From Loripinus fragilis (taxonomy: Eukaryota; Mollusca; Bivalvia; Lucinida; Lucinidae): DNA of 64,000 nucleotides. The notes below the pieces were generated by a model, which saw nothing but the letters and a program-made list of their open reading frames with translations, was not told the DNA's origin and searched no databases. The DNA lies in NCBI GenBank assembly GCA_964019695.1, contig OZ026518.1, positions 86,237,950 through 86,301,949 of the forward strand, in the 5' to 3' direction. Shown piece by piece: positions 1-12,295 of the stretch; the first letter of the stretch is position 1; each line of letters starts with the position of its first letter. Both the position numbers and the translations under genes were made by a program.

Positions 1-420
1 CAGCAGTACTTTATATATGTACGATACACTTTATTCTATACCGAACAAAAAGTAAAAACGCTACACTACAATATTTTATATTTTGCGAGAAAGTATTGGA
101 CGAAAAGTATTTACTAAAGATTAATAACGTTTTCCAGAAGTCCAGCAAGCGACTCGTCGAAACTCTACCAATTTGTCTCTTTTGATGTTTGAGTTATGTT
201 CCTTATAGTGTTTAAAGCTTTATTCACTGAATTTTGCAATTGCGCATGCGCAAAAAACATTGTTATGCTTTTCATAATTCGTCATACTTGTGTTGCATTA
301 TTGCACAAGAAAACTATTTTATCACTTGAAACAAGCTCAGAAATCAATTTCGAATTTTTCAAATTTTCAAAAAAAGGAAAATGTCTCCCTTTGACAAAAA
401 CAAATAGGGAATATTATATA

Positions 421-530
421 AATATTACGTTCCCTGAATGGGTGACAGTCGAAAATATCCCGAGGAGTGTGGTTATCACATTTCCAGAGATGATATTTTC
501 GACTATCACCCAAAAAGAGAATGTAATATT
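421..530. repeat. Palindromic MITE-like repeat
   Basis: Arms 421-459 and 491-530 are inverted copies (AATATTAC and GGTGACAGTCGAAAATAT against ATATTTTCGACTATCACC). They overlap an accidental open frame at 196-591. Confidence 0.75.
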
Positions 531-532
531 TA

Positions 533-1150
533 TTTTATTATACCGAATATTAGATCGTTTATTTTCTACCGTCATATGCCTACCGTGGTGAGGGGAGTTC
601 CAAAGGGAAAATGATGCATAGCCTCTTATCTATATGCATGAATGAAAAAAAATCTTTCACAAAAATGGTTCTTTTAAGTAGTTTGAATGCTCGAACTGAT
701 CATAACGTTCGGTCAAACAAATAACGTCATAACAAGTCGACGACGCCAAACCTAATACCAAGCAGCGTCATTTAAATGGGATATTGTACAAGATGTGGTT
801 TTGTTGCAGAATAGAAAATTTCGCCAAATCGGCTCAAATTTGGTCTCAACGCGTTACTCTCGTCCAAACTAAGAAAGCGAGTATCTACAATTAATGTTTC
901 TGACCATAAACAACAAAGTTATTGGGAGTGGAAAGTGGCCAAATCATGCCTCATGTTGAACGTCTCCTGACGTGAACAAACTGTACGCGCATCGGCGTTG
1001 CACATCAGACAAACACTATCACCCGCTGCTATGACAAACGAGTGACCGTATTCGCCGTCGCTAAAGTAGCGGCTGATATGGAATTTTTGTATGGGAAATT
1101 CACGTGAGATATGATAATAAATATTTAAGCCAGTGCACGAGCTTTCCAAC
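533..1150. other. No gene seen
   Basis: Mixed-composition sequence without a credible exon or recognised repeat. The minus frame at 919-1149 has no recognisable protein content. Confidence 0.5.
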
Positions 1151-1372
1151 TATGTGACATGTGCGACCAGCAAAGCCTCAGATCAGCCTACGAATACGCG
1201 CAGTCTAATCAGAGCCTTTGCTAGTCGCTTGAGTATTCTATGATTGTTAAGTTACTGGCTGAACACCATTTGGAGTTTCTAAGCTTAAAGGGAGGCTGCA
1301 GAGGCTCGTCCGAGTCTACACTTGTCAAAAAGTCAAATTGTTGGAAATCTCATGCCGCGGCTCAATTTTGGT
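1150..1372. repeat. MITE family F4, copy 1
   Basis: The inner segment GACCAGCAAAGCCTCAGATC to CAGAGCCTTTGCTAG and the end TTGTTGGAAATCTCATGCCG match copies at 18366-18622 and 54246-54486. Confidence 0.75.
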
Positions 1373-2240
1373 AATCTTCGATTTTCACGATTTTCGATAA
1401 CTTTCTTTCTTTTACCAAATCAGGTAGACCGAACAGCACATTGTTCCTACCTTTTCTCGGCCAGTAATGTGCCCAGACTAAGATGCAACAACACATTTAT
1501 TTTCCTATGGAGATTTAAGTGATAAAATTTCAAGCTTGGCCAATTTGATGAAAACCCCGCTTTCTAAGATTGCTTTTCGAAACGATCAAAACACATTTCT
1601 GGTTGTCAAATGTCTTAGACTACCATTTCGTTCAGTCGGATCTGGTTGGCAGTGGATTTCTGAAGGCCTAAACTGTGTTAGATTTTTGTTCAAATTTGTA
1701 ACCTGAAAAATTGGACCCCTGTCACATTTAAATGACTTTCATGTGTTTCCTCGTGACAATATCCCTAAACTTTTACTTTATGCATAAACCAGTCTTTAAA
1801 CATTCAGATACACTTTCTTTTGCTTTACCGGCTTGCGTCATTTTGCATATAAATGGCAAACACTTCAGGTGTAGCGATTTCACTTTTGTTCAGTATATAA
1901 CCTACACGGCGATCACTGACCTGAAGCGCCATCGATTGAGTTAGTCAACCGTTGCATATAATAATAAACTGGGTCAGTTTATGTCCATTCTACCAACAGT
2001 AATACTCCCCCGTTGAAAAGAACCAAAAATATGCCAAAATTCCATCTAATTACAGAAACACTCAGCAAAAACATCAGGTTGAAAATTTTGTCAAAAAATA
2101 CTGCAGCTATTTCTACTCGCATATCGAAAATATAAGGAGAAAATAACGTGAAAAGAAGCACTTTAAGTCGATTTTTCGCGTTTCTTATTAATGCGGCAGT
2201 ACTATAGTTAAAACTAATACAGAACAAATACACTTCGCTT
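1373..2240. other. No gene seen
   Basis: AT-rich sequence with scattered short frames. The 92-codon minus frame at 1979-2257 is hydrophobic, matches nothing I recognise and lacks splice or start context. Confidence 0.5.
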
Positions 2241-3029
2241 ATGCTACCACAGAACAAACCTTTGTTCTGAGCATATGATACAACAATACTCCAACCTACT
2301 TGGTAGCTATAGGTTCGTTAGCACAATGCTAAACGAACCAAATAGACAACTCAACACACTATCACTTCGCTTACACACTGGTCAATGTAAACGCACCGGT
2401 GGTTGCTACAACGAGCTGGTGGTTGCATTTTTCAGCACCGGTGGTGGCGTAAAAGTAAAAAAATCTATACCTGTTGACTTTATCATTTATTTATAAACTT
2501 GCATTTATTTTATTTGTGATGACACCTGTCGCACAGACCACCGGTAACATCAATTGCAGTTTATGGCTCTGCCAAGCAATTGGTGATTTAATTCATGGTT
2601 TGGACTGCAAATCCAACAAAGTTCTGGAGTTTTGCCGTGACAGGTGCTTTTTTCTAGTGTAACTGCCAAAATTGAGTGAAATCTGCATGTCTAAGCGCAG
2701 CTGTTGTCATATTCCCATGAAATAACATCCAAAAAACGATTACTACTTTGTTGTTTTTTTTCTTGGTAAACTAGCAAATGTTTTATTGAGGAATTTTTAT
2801 TACAACGCACTGGGAGCATTTTTTGACGCATTGATACAACGCACTGATGGTTGCACAGAATTCCTGCGGTTGCTTGTGCAGCCTCACCACAGCATTCACT
2901 GTTCTTATAAACGGTACATAAATCGTTATTCGAGCCAGCACATGATATTTCAGTACCAGGACGAAGAATCAGGTGAGCCTGTGCAAATGTACAGACTCGC
3001 CAGAGCCTTCTCTGCATAGAAAAAATAGA

Positions 3030-3370
3030 GAGTAGTAATCGTTTTTGGATGTTATTTCATGGGACTATGGTAACATAGCTGCAGCTGTGCTTAGACATGC
3101 AGAATTTCCTGAAGTTAGGCAGTCACAATAGAAAAAAGCACCTGTCACTGTCAAACTCCACAACTGTGTCAGATTTGCTGGTCAAGCCATGAATTAAAAC
3201 ACCAAATGCATGCAGAGCCATAAACTGCAATGTTTCTGGCGGTTTGTGCGCATTGGGTCATCAAAAGTAAAATAAATGCAAGCTTATAAAGAAATCATAC
3301 AGTCAATAGGCATAGATTTTGTGGTTTTTGTACACTGATGAAGCCTCAAGCGTGACTCTGCAAATGTGTA
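3030..3370. repeat. Additional partial arm copy
   Basis: AGTAGTAATCGTTTTTGGAT and the following 300 bp run parallel to 4457-4760, with about 15 percent divergence. This suggests nested or rearranged copies of the long-arm element. Confidence 0.75.
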
Positions 3371-3540
3371 GCCTCACCAGAGATGCTCCAGAGCTAGCCC
3401 TGCTCGCACTTTGAGAGTGTTTCCGCCTATTTTTCAGATTGGCCCCAAAACTTTTAATTTAATGAGATTGTTTGTCAGTTATAATACAGTGCAATAGTTA
3501 AGAAGCCTCCATGCGAGCTTAAAATGTTTGTGCTTCAACA

Positions 3541-3885
3541 ACAACAGATTCTATAGGGCGAATATTTGGTACCAGTAAAAATGCAATTTTAGCACCCCAG
3601 ATATAGGCTGCTGTCTGTTCTAAGGCGGTGATTCTGTTGTTGTGGATTCGTTGTTGATTGTTACTCCCATTACAGGATTCTGTAATTTTCTATATTTTGT
3701 TACTTTATGTCCATTCTTGTTTTGCAATCATCTTGATGGGGAAGAGAGAGAGCTGGCTGCTTTGCTTAGTTTGTCTTCCCGGTGTCTCGTGATTGTTGTG
3801 TGGCTATTCCTCTCAGTGCCATTGGTTTGTCTGCAGTTTGTGATTGTGATACTCACTATTTTTGGCTGTCATTCATGCTAACAGC
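3541..3885 (+). repeat. Interspersed repeat R3, copy 1
   Basis: Shares with 7195-7545 the run from TTTGGTACCAGTAAAA through AAGGCGGTG, ATCTTGATGGGGAAGAGAG and TGTCTGCAGTTTGTGATTGT. No coding signal is shared between the copies. Confidence 0.8.
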
Positions 3886-3892
3886 GATGGCT

Positions 3893-4330
3893 TTGGCGAG
3901 TCTGCACATTTGCTTGGTCTAGTCTGAGCCTTCGTCACAGTTTAAAATTCTCATGTGGTGACTCAAATGGCGATTAAATGCCATTTTGTGCGAGCAGCGA
4001 AGGATCTGGCGAGTCTGCACATTTGCACAGGCTTACCTTAGCCTTCGTCACTGTACAAAATCTCTTGTGCTGCCTTAAATGGCGATTTGTGTGCTATTCA
4101 CGTCAGCAGCGAATACTCTGGTGAGTCTGCACATTTGCGCAGGCAGTCACTGGACAATGTAATAAATATCAAGATCTCTTGTGCTGGCAGCAAAGGCTCT
4201 TGGGAGTATGCACGTTTGCACAGGCTCGCATGAGCCTTCTATACAGTATCAAAATATCATGTGTTGGTTGAAATGGCGATTTTTGCAACGTTTATGTGAA
4301 CAGCGAATGATGTGGTGAGTCTGCACCAGC
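3893..4330. repeat. Subterminal tandem repeats, about 112-bp unit
   Basis: Four units begin with GAGTCTGCACATTTGC or a variant, at 3897, 4011, 4123 and 4205, with a partial fifth at 4316. Each continues through AGCCTTCGTCAC and AAATGGCGATT. They form the inner part of the right arm of the element at 2374-4824. Confidence 0.82.
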
Positions 4331-5126
4331 AACCACAGGAATTCTGTGCAACCATCAGTGCGTTGTATCAATGCGTCAAAAAATTCTCCCAGTGCGTTGT
4401 AATAAAAATTCCTCAATAAAACATTTGCTAGTTAACTAAGAATAAAAAACCCAAAGTAGTAATCGTTTTTTGGATGTTATTTCATAAGAATATGACAACA
4501 GTTGCGCTTAGACATGCAGATTTCACTCAATTAGGCAGTTACACTAGAAAAAAGCACCTGTCACGACAAAACTCCAGAACTTTGTTGGATTTGCAGTCCA
4601 AACCATGAATTAAATCACCAATTGCTTGGCAGAGCCATAAACTGCAATGTTACCGGTGGTCTGTGCGACAGGTGTCATCACAAATAAAATAAATGCAAGT
4701 TTATAGATAAATGATAAAGTCAACAGGTATAGATTTTTTTACCTTTTACGCCACCACCGGTGCTGAAAAATGCAACCACCAGCTCGTTGTAGCAACCACC
4801 GGTGCGTTTACATTGACCAGTGTGGCTTATGCCCCCACAGAACAACCATATGTTCTGAGCAATAACACTATTAACAAACTATAACAACGATTCTCAACTT
4901 CGTCAGAACTCTAGCCTTTGCGTTGCCACAAGTAGTTCGTTAGCGCAATGCTAGACAAACCACAGACGACTCAAGAAGCAAGTTAACTCTTAGTGCAATA
5001 CTGAAAAGTTAGCTGCTCCCAAACCAATTTATCACAGTTAATGATCTGCAATATTTATCCTCGATCATGAGCATACTTGCAAAGCATTGATACCTTAATT
5101 CAAGCATGTAATTCACAGCAAGCAAT

Positions 5127-5655
5127 CTTTATGGGACCCATATGGCACATATATGGACATCCATATGGGACCCATACAAAGAGAGTGCAACTGGGCTCCA
5201 CATGGGTTCCATATGGGCTTGGCCATGAATATACACTATACTAAAATAAAATAAATACATGTAGTGGAAGCAGGGGCAGATCCAGGATTTCTTGATAGGG
5301 GGTTCAATGTACAAAGTGGGGTTCGATTTGGTGATTGTACCTGATTATTTAATATTTTATCCAGATTTTTCTGAAAATTCGCCATGAAAATGGAATAATT
5401 TTGTCTCAAAGGGGGGGTCCAAGCGAACCACCTCTGTATCTGCCAATGATGAAGTATATATCAAGCTAGTCATGCATTATAAACAATGAAATACGTTTAA
5501 ATAAATATATATGTTCATGCCATTTCTTTTTTCTTTATGAGGCTGTTATGTGGGACCCATATGGACAACCCCATATATGGGATAGCCCATATGGAACCCA
5601 TGCGGAGCCCAGTTGCACTCCCCACATGGGTGGGCCATATGGGACCCGTATATGC
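5127..5655. repeat. CATATGG-rich inverted repeat
   Basis: Inverted arms 5162-5230 and 5556-5650 share GAGTGCAACTGGGCTCC and GGGTTCCATATGGGCT, and CCATATGG recurs many times. The loop contains a GGGGCAGATCCAGGATTT repeat (5270-5455), likely a separate insertion. Confidence 0.7.
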
Positions 5656-7194
5656 ATGTTTGCTGAGAAGCTGCAGCATTCACGCCCATAGATCCCCAAA
5701 ATGCTTGTTTAACCGATTTTAGCTAACTCCTATCACGTATTTTTATCCTTTACTTTTATGCTTTTAAATATCTGTATATTTTAGTTCTTATTTTTTGATG
5801 TCTGATACTAACAGGCGCTGTGTCAACCTGCCTAGAATGTCCGTGATGGCGTATGGCAATATTCAGAGAAAGAAAGAAAGAGTCACGTGTGACGGTTCAT
5901 CAGGTCACAGTTGTTTTATCACTTTTATTAATAATGTGTCATAATGTAGTTTTAGTTATAAAAGTAAGCAAGGGTGCAAAGATCAGGAATCGATACAATC
6001 AAGTACCACACCTGGCCCAGGATACCAATGGGAAAGTGACAAACTCACAGTAGACACTATAAACGAGAGCCAAGAGGTCAGCCCTTTCCCAGCAGGTGAC
6101 CGCAAAGCACATATAAACAGACGCGCACAAAGACATACCAAACACAAGACAGAACAAAGACATAAAAGATCCACAAAAGAAGTACCGCCTTGGAACGGTC
6201 AGTAAAATATTTTACTGGAGGGCTTAAACCGGTTTAACGGCGCCAACCTCACCCTTAATTCAGATGTGGATCAAGACATTTAGATATTTGGTTTGCATGA
6301 AAGACCCCTAACTTATCAATGTATCATCTCCTAAAACATATAAATCAAGATATAACAAGGAGATAAAGCAAGGATAAGAACTCAACAGTAAATTAAACTG
6401 AATACCGGAGCAAAAGAAATCCAACAGGTAAAAAGCATCTTAATTAGGTGCGTTATTAATATATGGATCTTTCCACACAGGGTTAAGAAACACTGTATTG
6501 ATTTGCAGATAACCAGAAATATGCTGTAGGCTCATTACCATATATACGAACAGTGTTAGAAGAAGTTTATTAACTAACTTAAAAGTGAAATTTTCCAAAT
6601 AGAAATGATGATTAATCATTAAATGATGTTAAAATAAGTCCAGTACATCATGTAGCATTAAAGCTTCAAAACCATATAATTTTTAAAAAGATTCATTGCA
6701 AAATTCTCCAAATAATTGCGCTGAAAGTTTGTATGAGCAGCAGAGCCGCTAAAATTACACGTTGATACATATTGCAATAGAATAGATACACATTCCAAGC
6801 TACAATGATGTTTAAAGTTTAGACTATATGTCATTCAGCATGTTATGGTAAAGAAAAAATAGTAATTCAATAGTGTTATTAAGTAAAATTTGACAGTAAT
6901 GATAAATTTTGAATGAACATTTTGTGTGTGGGTAAATACGACACTGGCCTACAACTTTTGAACATATTGTAAAGATTCCTAGCCCTGTGTTGAAATATTT
7001 AATATTCAGATTTAACTTTAAGAACTCTATTTTGAATAAAAACAATAATAATATAATAAATTCTCATATCAACAAATTGGTTCTACCGCAGCGCTAGATC
7101 TATACATAGAAACAGAGTGAGAGGCCTAGCTTACTCAATGTACCATATAAACAACCAAATCATTTCAAATAAATGTGCTAAAAATAATCTCCCT
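5656..7194. other. No gene seen, probable old repeats
   Basis: AT-rich. At 5990-6240 a purine-rich block (ACCAATGGGAAAGTGACAAA to GCTTAAACCGGTTTAACGG) looks like an interspersed repeat fragment, without a second copy here to prove it. Confidence 0.4.
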
Positions 7195-7548
7195 ACAATC
7201 AGAGATTTGGTACTAGTAAAATGCATTTAAGCCCCCCTGTGGCTTGGGCTGATGTCCGTTTTAAGGCGGTGGTTCTGTTGTTGTTGACTTTTTGTTTATT
7301 GTTACTCCCATTGTGGGAGTCTGTAATTGTTCTATGTTTTGTTGTACGTTACTTTATGTCCATTCTAGTACATGTATTGCAATCATCTTGATGGGGAAGA
7401 GAGAGTTGGTTACTTTGCTTAATTTGTCTCCCTGGTGTCTAGTGATGGTTGAGTGGCTCTTCCTCGCGGTGCCTTGGGGTTGTCTGCAGTTTGTGATTGT
7501 GGTAATGCCTGATCATACTCACTTACTATTTTTAAAGAAAAGCCAAGT
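7195..7548 (+). repeat. Interspersed repeat R3, copy 2
   Basis: Counterpart of 3541-3885; frames differ between copies, so the open frame here is not a gene. Confidence 0.8.
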
Positions 7549-7559
7549 TGAATGAGCTG

Positions 7560-9520
7560 AGGTTCTAGAACTACATAAAGTCTCTGCGTGAAGACTACAC
7601 TAGTATAGCTCCTTTGAAAAACAATGGAATTGATTGTATCGATTCCTGATCTTTGCTGTCTTTCTTATTTCTGTTCAACGCATCTAATAATGCATGTACT
7701 AACAGAAGTACCAGTCCGTCTTCACCCTTGAGACTCAATTATTTGAACCAGGCGGAAAGTCATCTCCTAATGTGAACATCATGCACGTCAGTAAAGAAGG
7801 AATGAGGAAACTTCTAAAAGAAAACAATCCATGAAAAGCCACTGAACCTGCCATGATTCTGGCATGACTGTTGAAAGAATGCCCAGAGGAATTAGCTCCA
7901 ATCTTGACCTTTGGTATCTACAACAAGTCAATCCAAAATGGAAATGTGCTAGGCCAATGTCTGCAGTCTTCAAGAAGGGTCAATGTTATGATACAGCTAA
8001 ATATCGCCCTGTCTCATTAATCTGCCTTTGCTGCAAAATATTAGAGCACATCACAGACCCTTTATTGAATATAGGATACGTTAGCACATCATAGTCAGTA
8101 GTGTGATGAAACATGTGGACTCACAAAGCATCCTTGCAGACTGCCAACATGGACCAATTGTTGTCCCTGACCCTGCCCCTTCCTTAGCCAGTGGAAAACA
8201 GACTGACATGGTGGTCCTAGATTTCTCAAAAGCCTTCGACCGTATTCCCAACCAGCTTCTTATGTGGAAGCTGCATCATTATGCAGTTAGAGGCTCCATA
8301 CATTACTGAATATCATCAGTATTATATGGACACAAAACAGGCCCGTGATTGTCGTAGGGTGTTCCAGTAGCAGCGGCCGGGGTCCTTCAAGAATCAGTTA
8401 TTGGAACGTTACTGTTCTTATTTTTTTATTCAACGACCTGCTAGATAAGATCACTTCAAATATAAGACTCTTCGCCAATTATTATACATTAACAGATTAA
8501 TGAGCCTGAAGATTGTATAGTATTGCAAGAGGTCAGACTGGTGATCCAAATGGTCCTAGATTTCTCAAAAGCGTTCGACCGTATTCCCCACCAGCGTCTT
8601 ATGCGGAAGCTGCATCATCATGCAATCAGAGGCTTCATACATCACTGGATATCAGCATTCTTATCTAGACACAGAACAGGTGTCGTCGTAGGGTGTTCCA
8701 GTAGCAGCAGCCGGGGTCCTTCAAGAATCAGTCTTTGGAACGTTACTGTTCTTGTTTTTTATCAACGACCTGCTAGACAAGATCCCTTCAAATAGAGTAC
8801 TCTTCGCCAATTGTTATATATTTACAGATTAACGGGCCTGAAGATTGTATAGTATTGCAGGAGGACCTCAATACTTAGACAGACTGGGGATCTAAATGGG
8901 GCATGGCGCTCCATCCTCAGTTGTAAGTGCAGCGTCTTGGGCATCACCAGGTCTAGCTCTCCTGTCAAATTATCCTACCAGCTGAACTGACATGGTCTGG
9001 AACAACAAGACTGCGAAGTCACGGATCCCATTTTACTGATTAAGGGTCTGTGGTGTAGATAGGCAATCATCACTGTCTTGGAAGACTCACATCGACAGGA
9101 TCTCCAAGAAGTAAAACAGCATGCCGGGCTTCTTGAGTCAAAATCTAAGATCTCTTTAGTGAAGAAACCAAAGCAAATGCATGCTAAAGAATAGAAATAC
9201 CAAACCTTGAATACTTTCCCTCGGTATGGAGTCCTCAAGTCAAGGATTGAATACAAAATATAGGGGACGAGGCTTATTGTTTCAGGATGATCATTCGCAG
9301 TCACTTGAGTCAAAAAGATCCAAAGTTCAGCTCACTCTTTTTTTCAAAGTGATACACAACTTGATCGACATACCAACAAACAAGTTAATGCTGCCAAAGA
9401 AATATAGACGCTTCACCACATCTACCGATTAGATACTGTACCTTTGTGGAACTCTTTTCCAGCTGAGACCCCTTTTTTGGCATCTTTCAAGAAGTGGCTA
9501 TCCACCTTCCATTCTAAGCA
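7560..9520 (+). pseudogene. Decayed jockey/CR1-like LINE
   Basis: Fragments in three frames follow the order of a LINE polymerase: KYRPVSLICLCCKILEHI near 8000, VLDFSKAFDRIPHQRL at 8550 with HHWISAFLSRHRTGVVVG, SWKTHIDRISKK near 9080 and TVPLWNSFPAETPF near 9440. Many stops and frameshifts. A segment of about 344 bp, from 8205, is repeated in tandem from 8549 with substitutions. Confidence 0.85.
8205..8870 (+). repeat. Tandem 344-bp duplication inside the LINE relic
   Basis: The segment beginning GGTCCTAGATTTCTCAAAAG at 8213 recurs at 8551. Both copies run through AGCCGGGGTCC or GGCCGGGGTCC to TTGTATAGTATTGCA, with about 10 percent differences and small indels. Confidence 0.85.
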
Positions 9521-12081
9521 AGATGGGTAGGAGCCCAATGCTCATTAGCTGCCCTATGCCAGAAAGGTAGTTTGTACTTCGTCTGATGAGCCAAAGACAT
9601 CTGGGGAAACTGCCATCTTTCTAAGCGTTTTATAGAATGTACTTCTTATTCCATGCGTTAGGCTTATTTAAATAGTCCACACATTCTCATTATTACTTGT
9701 ATTTTCTTATTCAGCTTTTCTCTTTCTTTTTTCATCTTTCTAGCGCTACCATCCAAGTCAACGGTTGAATCCGTTGTGTATAAGTCAATTGTGACGGAAC
9801 AACTTATCGATGTAGATTAAGATGGAGAGAGTTATGGGATTATGAGATTTTTTACACCTAAACAGGGGTTGGATTAGGATGGGGGCCTGGAGTTTTTTTT
9901 ATCAGTAAAACAAAATACGTCATTTTTATTTTTCTTTGTTTCTTTTGCATATCTTTAATGTTTTTTCTTTGTGTGTTTTCTTAATACCTACAACCATTAA
10001 ATATCGTTTTGTGTGCGCGTTTTTTTAATCATTTTCCCCCAATATCAGTAAAAATATATATCAAACATTTTTCTTGTATCAGGTACTTCATATAGTTTAA
10101 CGAATGGAAAATTATCTGTATCTCTGTTACAAAGCACGTACACTAATTGTGATCTTATTATACAGATACTTGTATGTGTTCTTTAGAAAGTAGCTCTTGT
10201 AGGCAATGTTTGAATATTTATATTGAAACGATGCAAATTCGATTTTTTTGTATCAAATGGGCACTAAAATTGCACTTTTTTTTGGCTATGACCTTTAATT
10301 TTAGAGTATGCTTTTCATTGCTTTTGAAAACGGCACATATCTCATCAAAATATACTGTGCAGTTGCAGAGATATTCTGACCCCATCAAATTAAAAGCAGA
10401 GTTGCAGGTGCTTTGAATAGACCAAATTACTTAGAAGTGACGCCATCCTTTTGGTCTTGTCAGCATCCACCCTATCCCATACCTTAAATCTCTGTCTTTA
10501 ATAATATTAGAAAGATGTTTGCCTGATTTTTCGTAAATGGAAATAGCATCACAGAAAATGCCCCGACCTTATGCAAATGAAACACTACAGGGAAACGCTA
10601 CATGCTCAGACATTTAGTAAAATTATTTGCAATCATAGCCAGTTTCTATGTCAAGTCTTCGGGGTTAGAGGCAGAAGTTATGTCATAAAGGAAATAACTG
10701 TGATGTGTCTTCTGAGCATGTAACTGAATGTTAACATATGTTTAAGTTTTAGGTGGGGGAGTGACTTCATAGTCATCATTCTGTGTGATGCATAGATTAT
10801 AGTTCACAAAGTCTAATGTACTTGATGCTTATACCCATCAACGTTGGATCTCTTAATTTAGAATTACATTCTTTTCTAAAACAAATGATTATAACCAGGA
10901 AATGTCACAATAACAGACAACAAGCAAACCTACGACACCACCAATACAAGAAGAGACACAAGAACACAGAAATACCAACCAGACACACATACTCATGCAA
11001 TAATTCAATAAGCAAAGTAATGAGCCCTCTCTTTCATCAGAGAGGTGGATGCCAAACTAGAAAAGACCCAAAGAACTACACTACAATTCCAGGATGTAAC
11101 TGGATACAAATTTCCATTACCAGTAGACTTCAACAAAAAAAAAGAAGATGTAAATGCTGTTGCAAGCAAGAGCATGTTGAACGTAATGCATTAAAAACCA
11201 TCAAAAATAATTATTTTAAAATTAGTGATAAAAGAATTTCATTTTATTGCAACAATTTAGATATTTAAGGCATTTGAAGAAAGGCGCCCAAAAATTTCAT
11301 TCTGGCTGCCTAAACTTCTTTAAAGACCATACATGTAAACATCACGTTTTACTGTTATTTTTTTAAAAAATAATGTTATACTACTGAGTCGTATCTGTGA
11401 TCTCATATATGTCATTAGTTGTATATACTTCTAATATCTTGCTCCGGTTATAACATGTTATAAAATATTGTAAACATGTTTATGAAAAGAAAGGTAAAAA
11501 TATTTTGGCTTATCAAAATTCAGGTGAGATTCTTAAAAGATTGATATCTAAAGATTTTCTAGCACATTGCCTATCTAAATATTATTTATATACTCTTTAT
11601 ATTACATTACCTTATAAATTAATCAAAGAATAACTTGTCAAATTGAACAAACTTCTAATAGAGAGGGCTCATTTTATTTGGCATGTAATAATATTTCTTT
11701 TGTACTTATGAACAACAGAAAAAATGTAATTTGTGGTCATGTCAGAAATGTTGTGACATACTCCATTATCTTTTGGAAAATATATTTATTTTCATATTGT
11801 CTTTATCTAATGCTAGTGTTATTGAATTGTTTAAATCCAGATATCTAGATACTCAATATTGATAAACCTGAATTTGAACAAATAGTAACTCAGATTATAT
11901 AATTCTGATTTTTGGATAAATAAAGTAATTTTTTTATACATATAACTGATAAATGAATTGATTCTAATTTTGAAATAGTTAATTTCCATTTCTGGATGAA
12001 GATGTTCCTCCCTCGCCTTCTTATGTTGTATATATTCTTCAGCTTATTTGTTTGTGAGAGCATGTTATGATGATAGTGTCT
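9521..12081. other. Intergenic, no gene supported
   Basis: Low-GC sequence with poly-T runs. A 150-codon plus frame at 10816-11268 is Lys/Asn/His-rich, without a conserved motif, and is treated as chance. Confidence 0.5.
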
Positions 12082-12295
12082 TTAACCCTTTAAGGGGCAA
12101 TCACAACTGCAGCAGACGACAAATTTTCTGACATCTTTCCTAATTTAAAAAAAAATAAGGTATGACATTTCATGAGAATTGTCTTCCAGCAGACAATTCT
12201 CATGAAATATCATGCCTTATTTGTTATTTTTGAAAAAGCAGCAAAATTTGAAATTGTCTTCTGCTGCAAATTATAGGTGGCGCTTTAAGGGTTAA
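12082..12295. mobile_element. TTAA-flanked MITE (F3a)
   Basis: Starts TTAACCCTTTAAGGGGC and ends GGCGCTTTAAGGGTTAA. The central palindrome is ATGAGAATTGTCTTCCAGC and its inverse. TTAA target sites with CCCTT termini suggest a piggyBac-mobilised family. Relatives at 52208 and 58559. Confidence 0.82.

Larger units (their letters stand above)
2374..4824. mobile_element. DNA element with very long inverted arms
   Basis: The terminus CACTGGTCAATGTAAACGCA at 2376 is inverted at 4803-4822. The arms remain alignable for over 500 bp (2374-2890 against 4310-4824), passing ACCGGTGGTTGC, ACAGGTGCTTTTTTCT and GTTTTATTGAGGAATT. A further partial copy in right-arm orientation lies at 3030-3370. No transposase. 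CACTG ends recall CACTA/EnSpm or Chapaev elements, but no target duplication is clear, so the class is open. Confidence 0.8.

Noticed and set aside
196..591. 131-codon plus-strand frame
   Set aside because: Runs through a palindromic MITE at 421-530, and its protein has no recognisable features.
10816..11268. 150-codon plus-strand frame
   Set aside because: Low-complexity Lys/Asn/His composition, no motif, no splice context and AT-rich surroundings.
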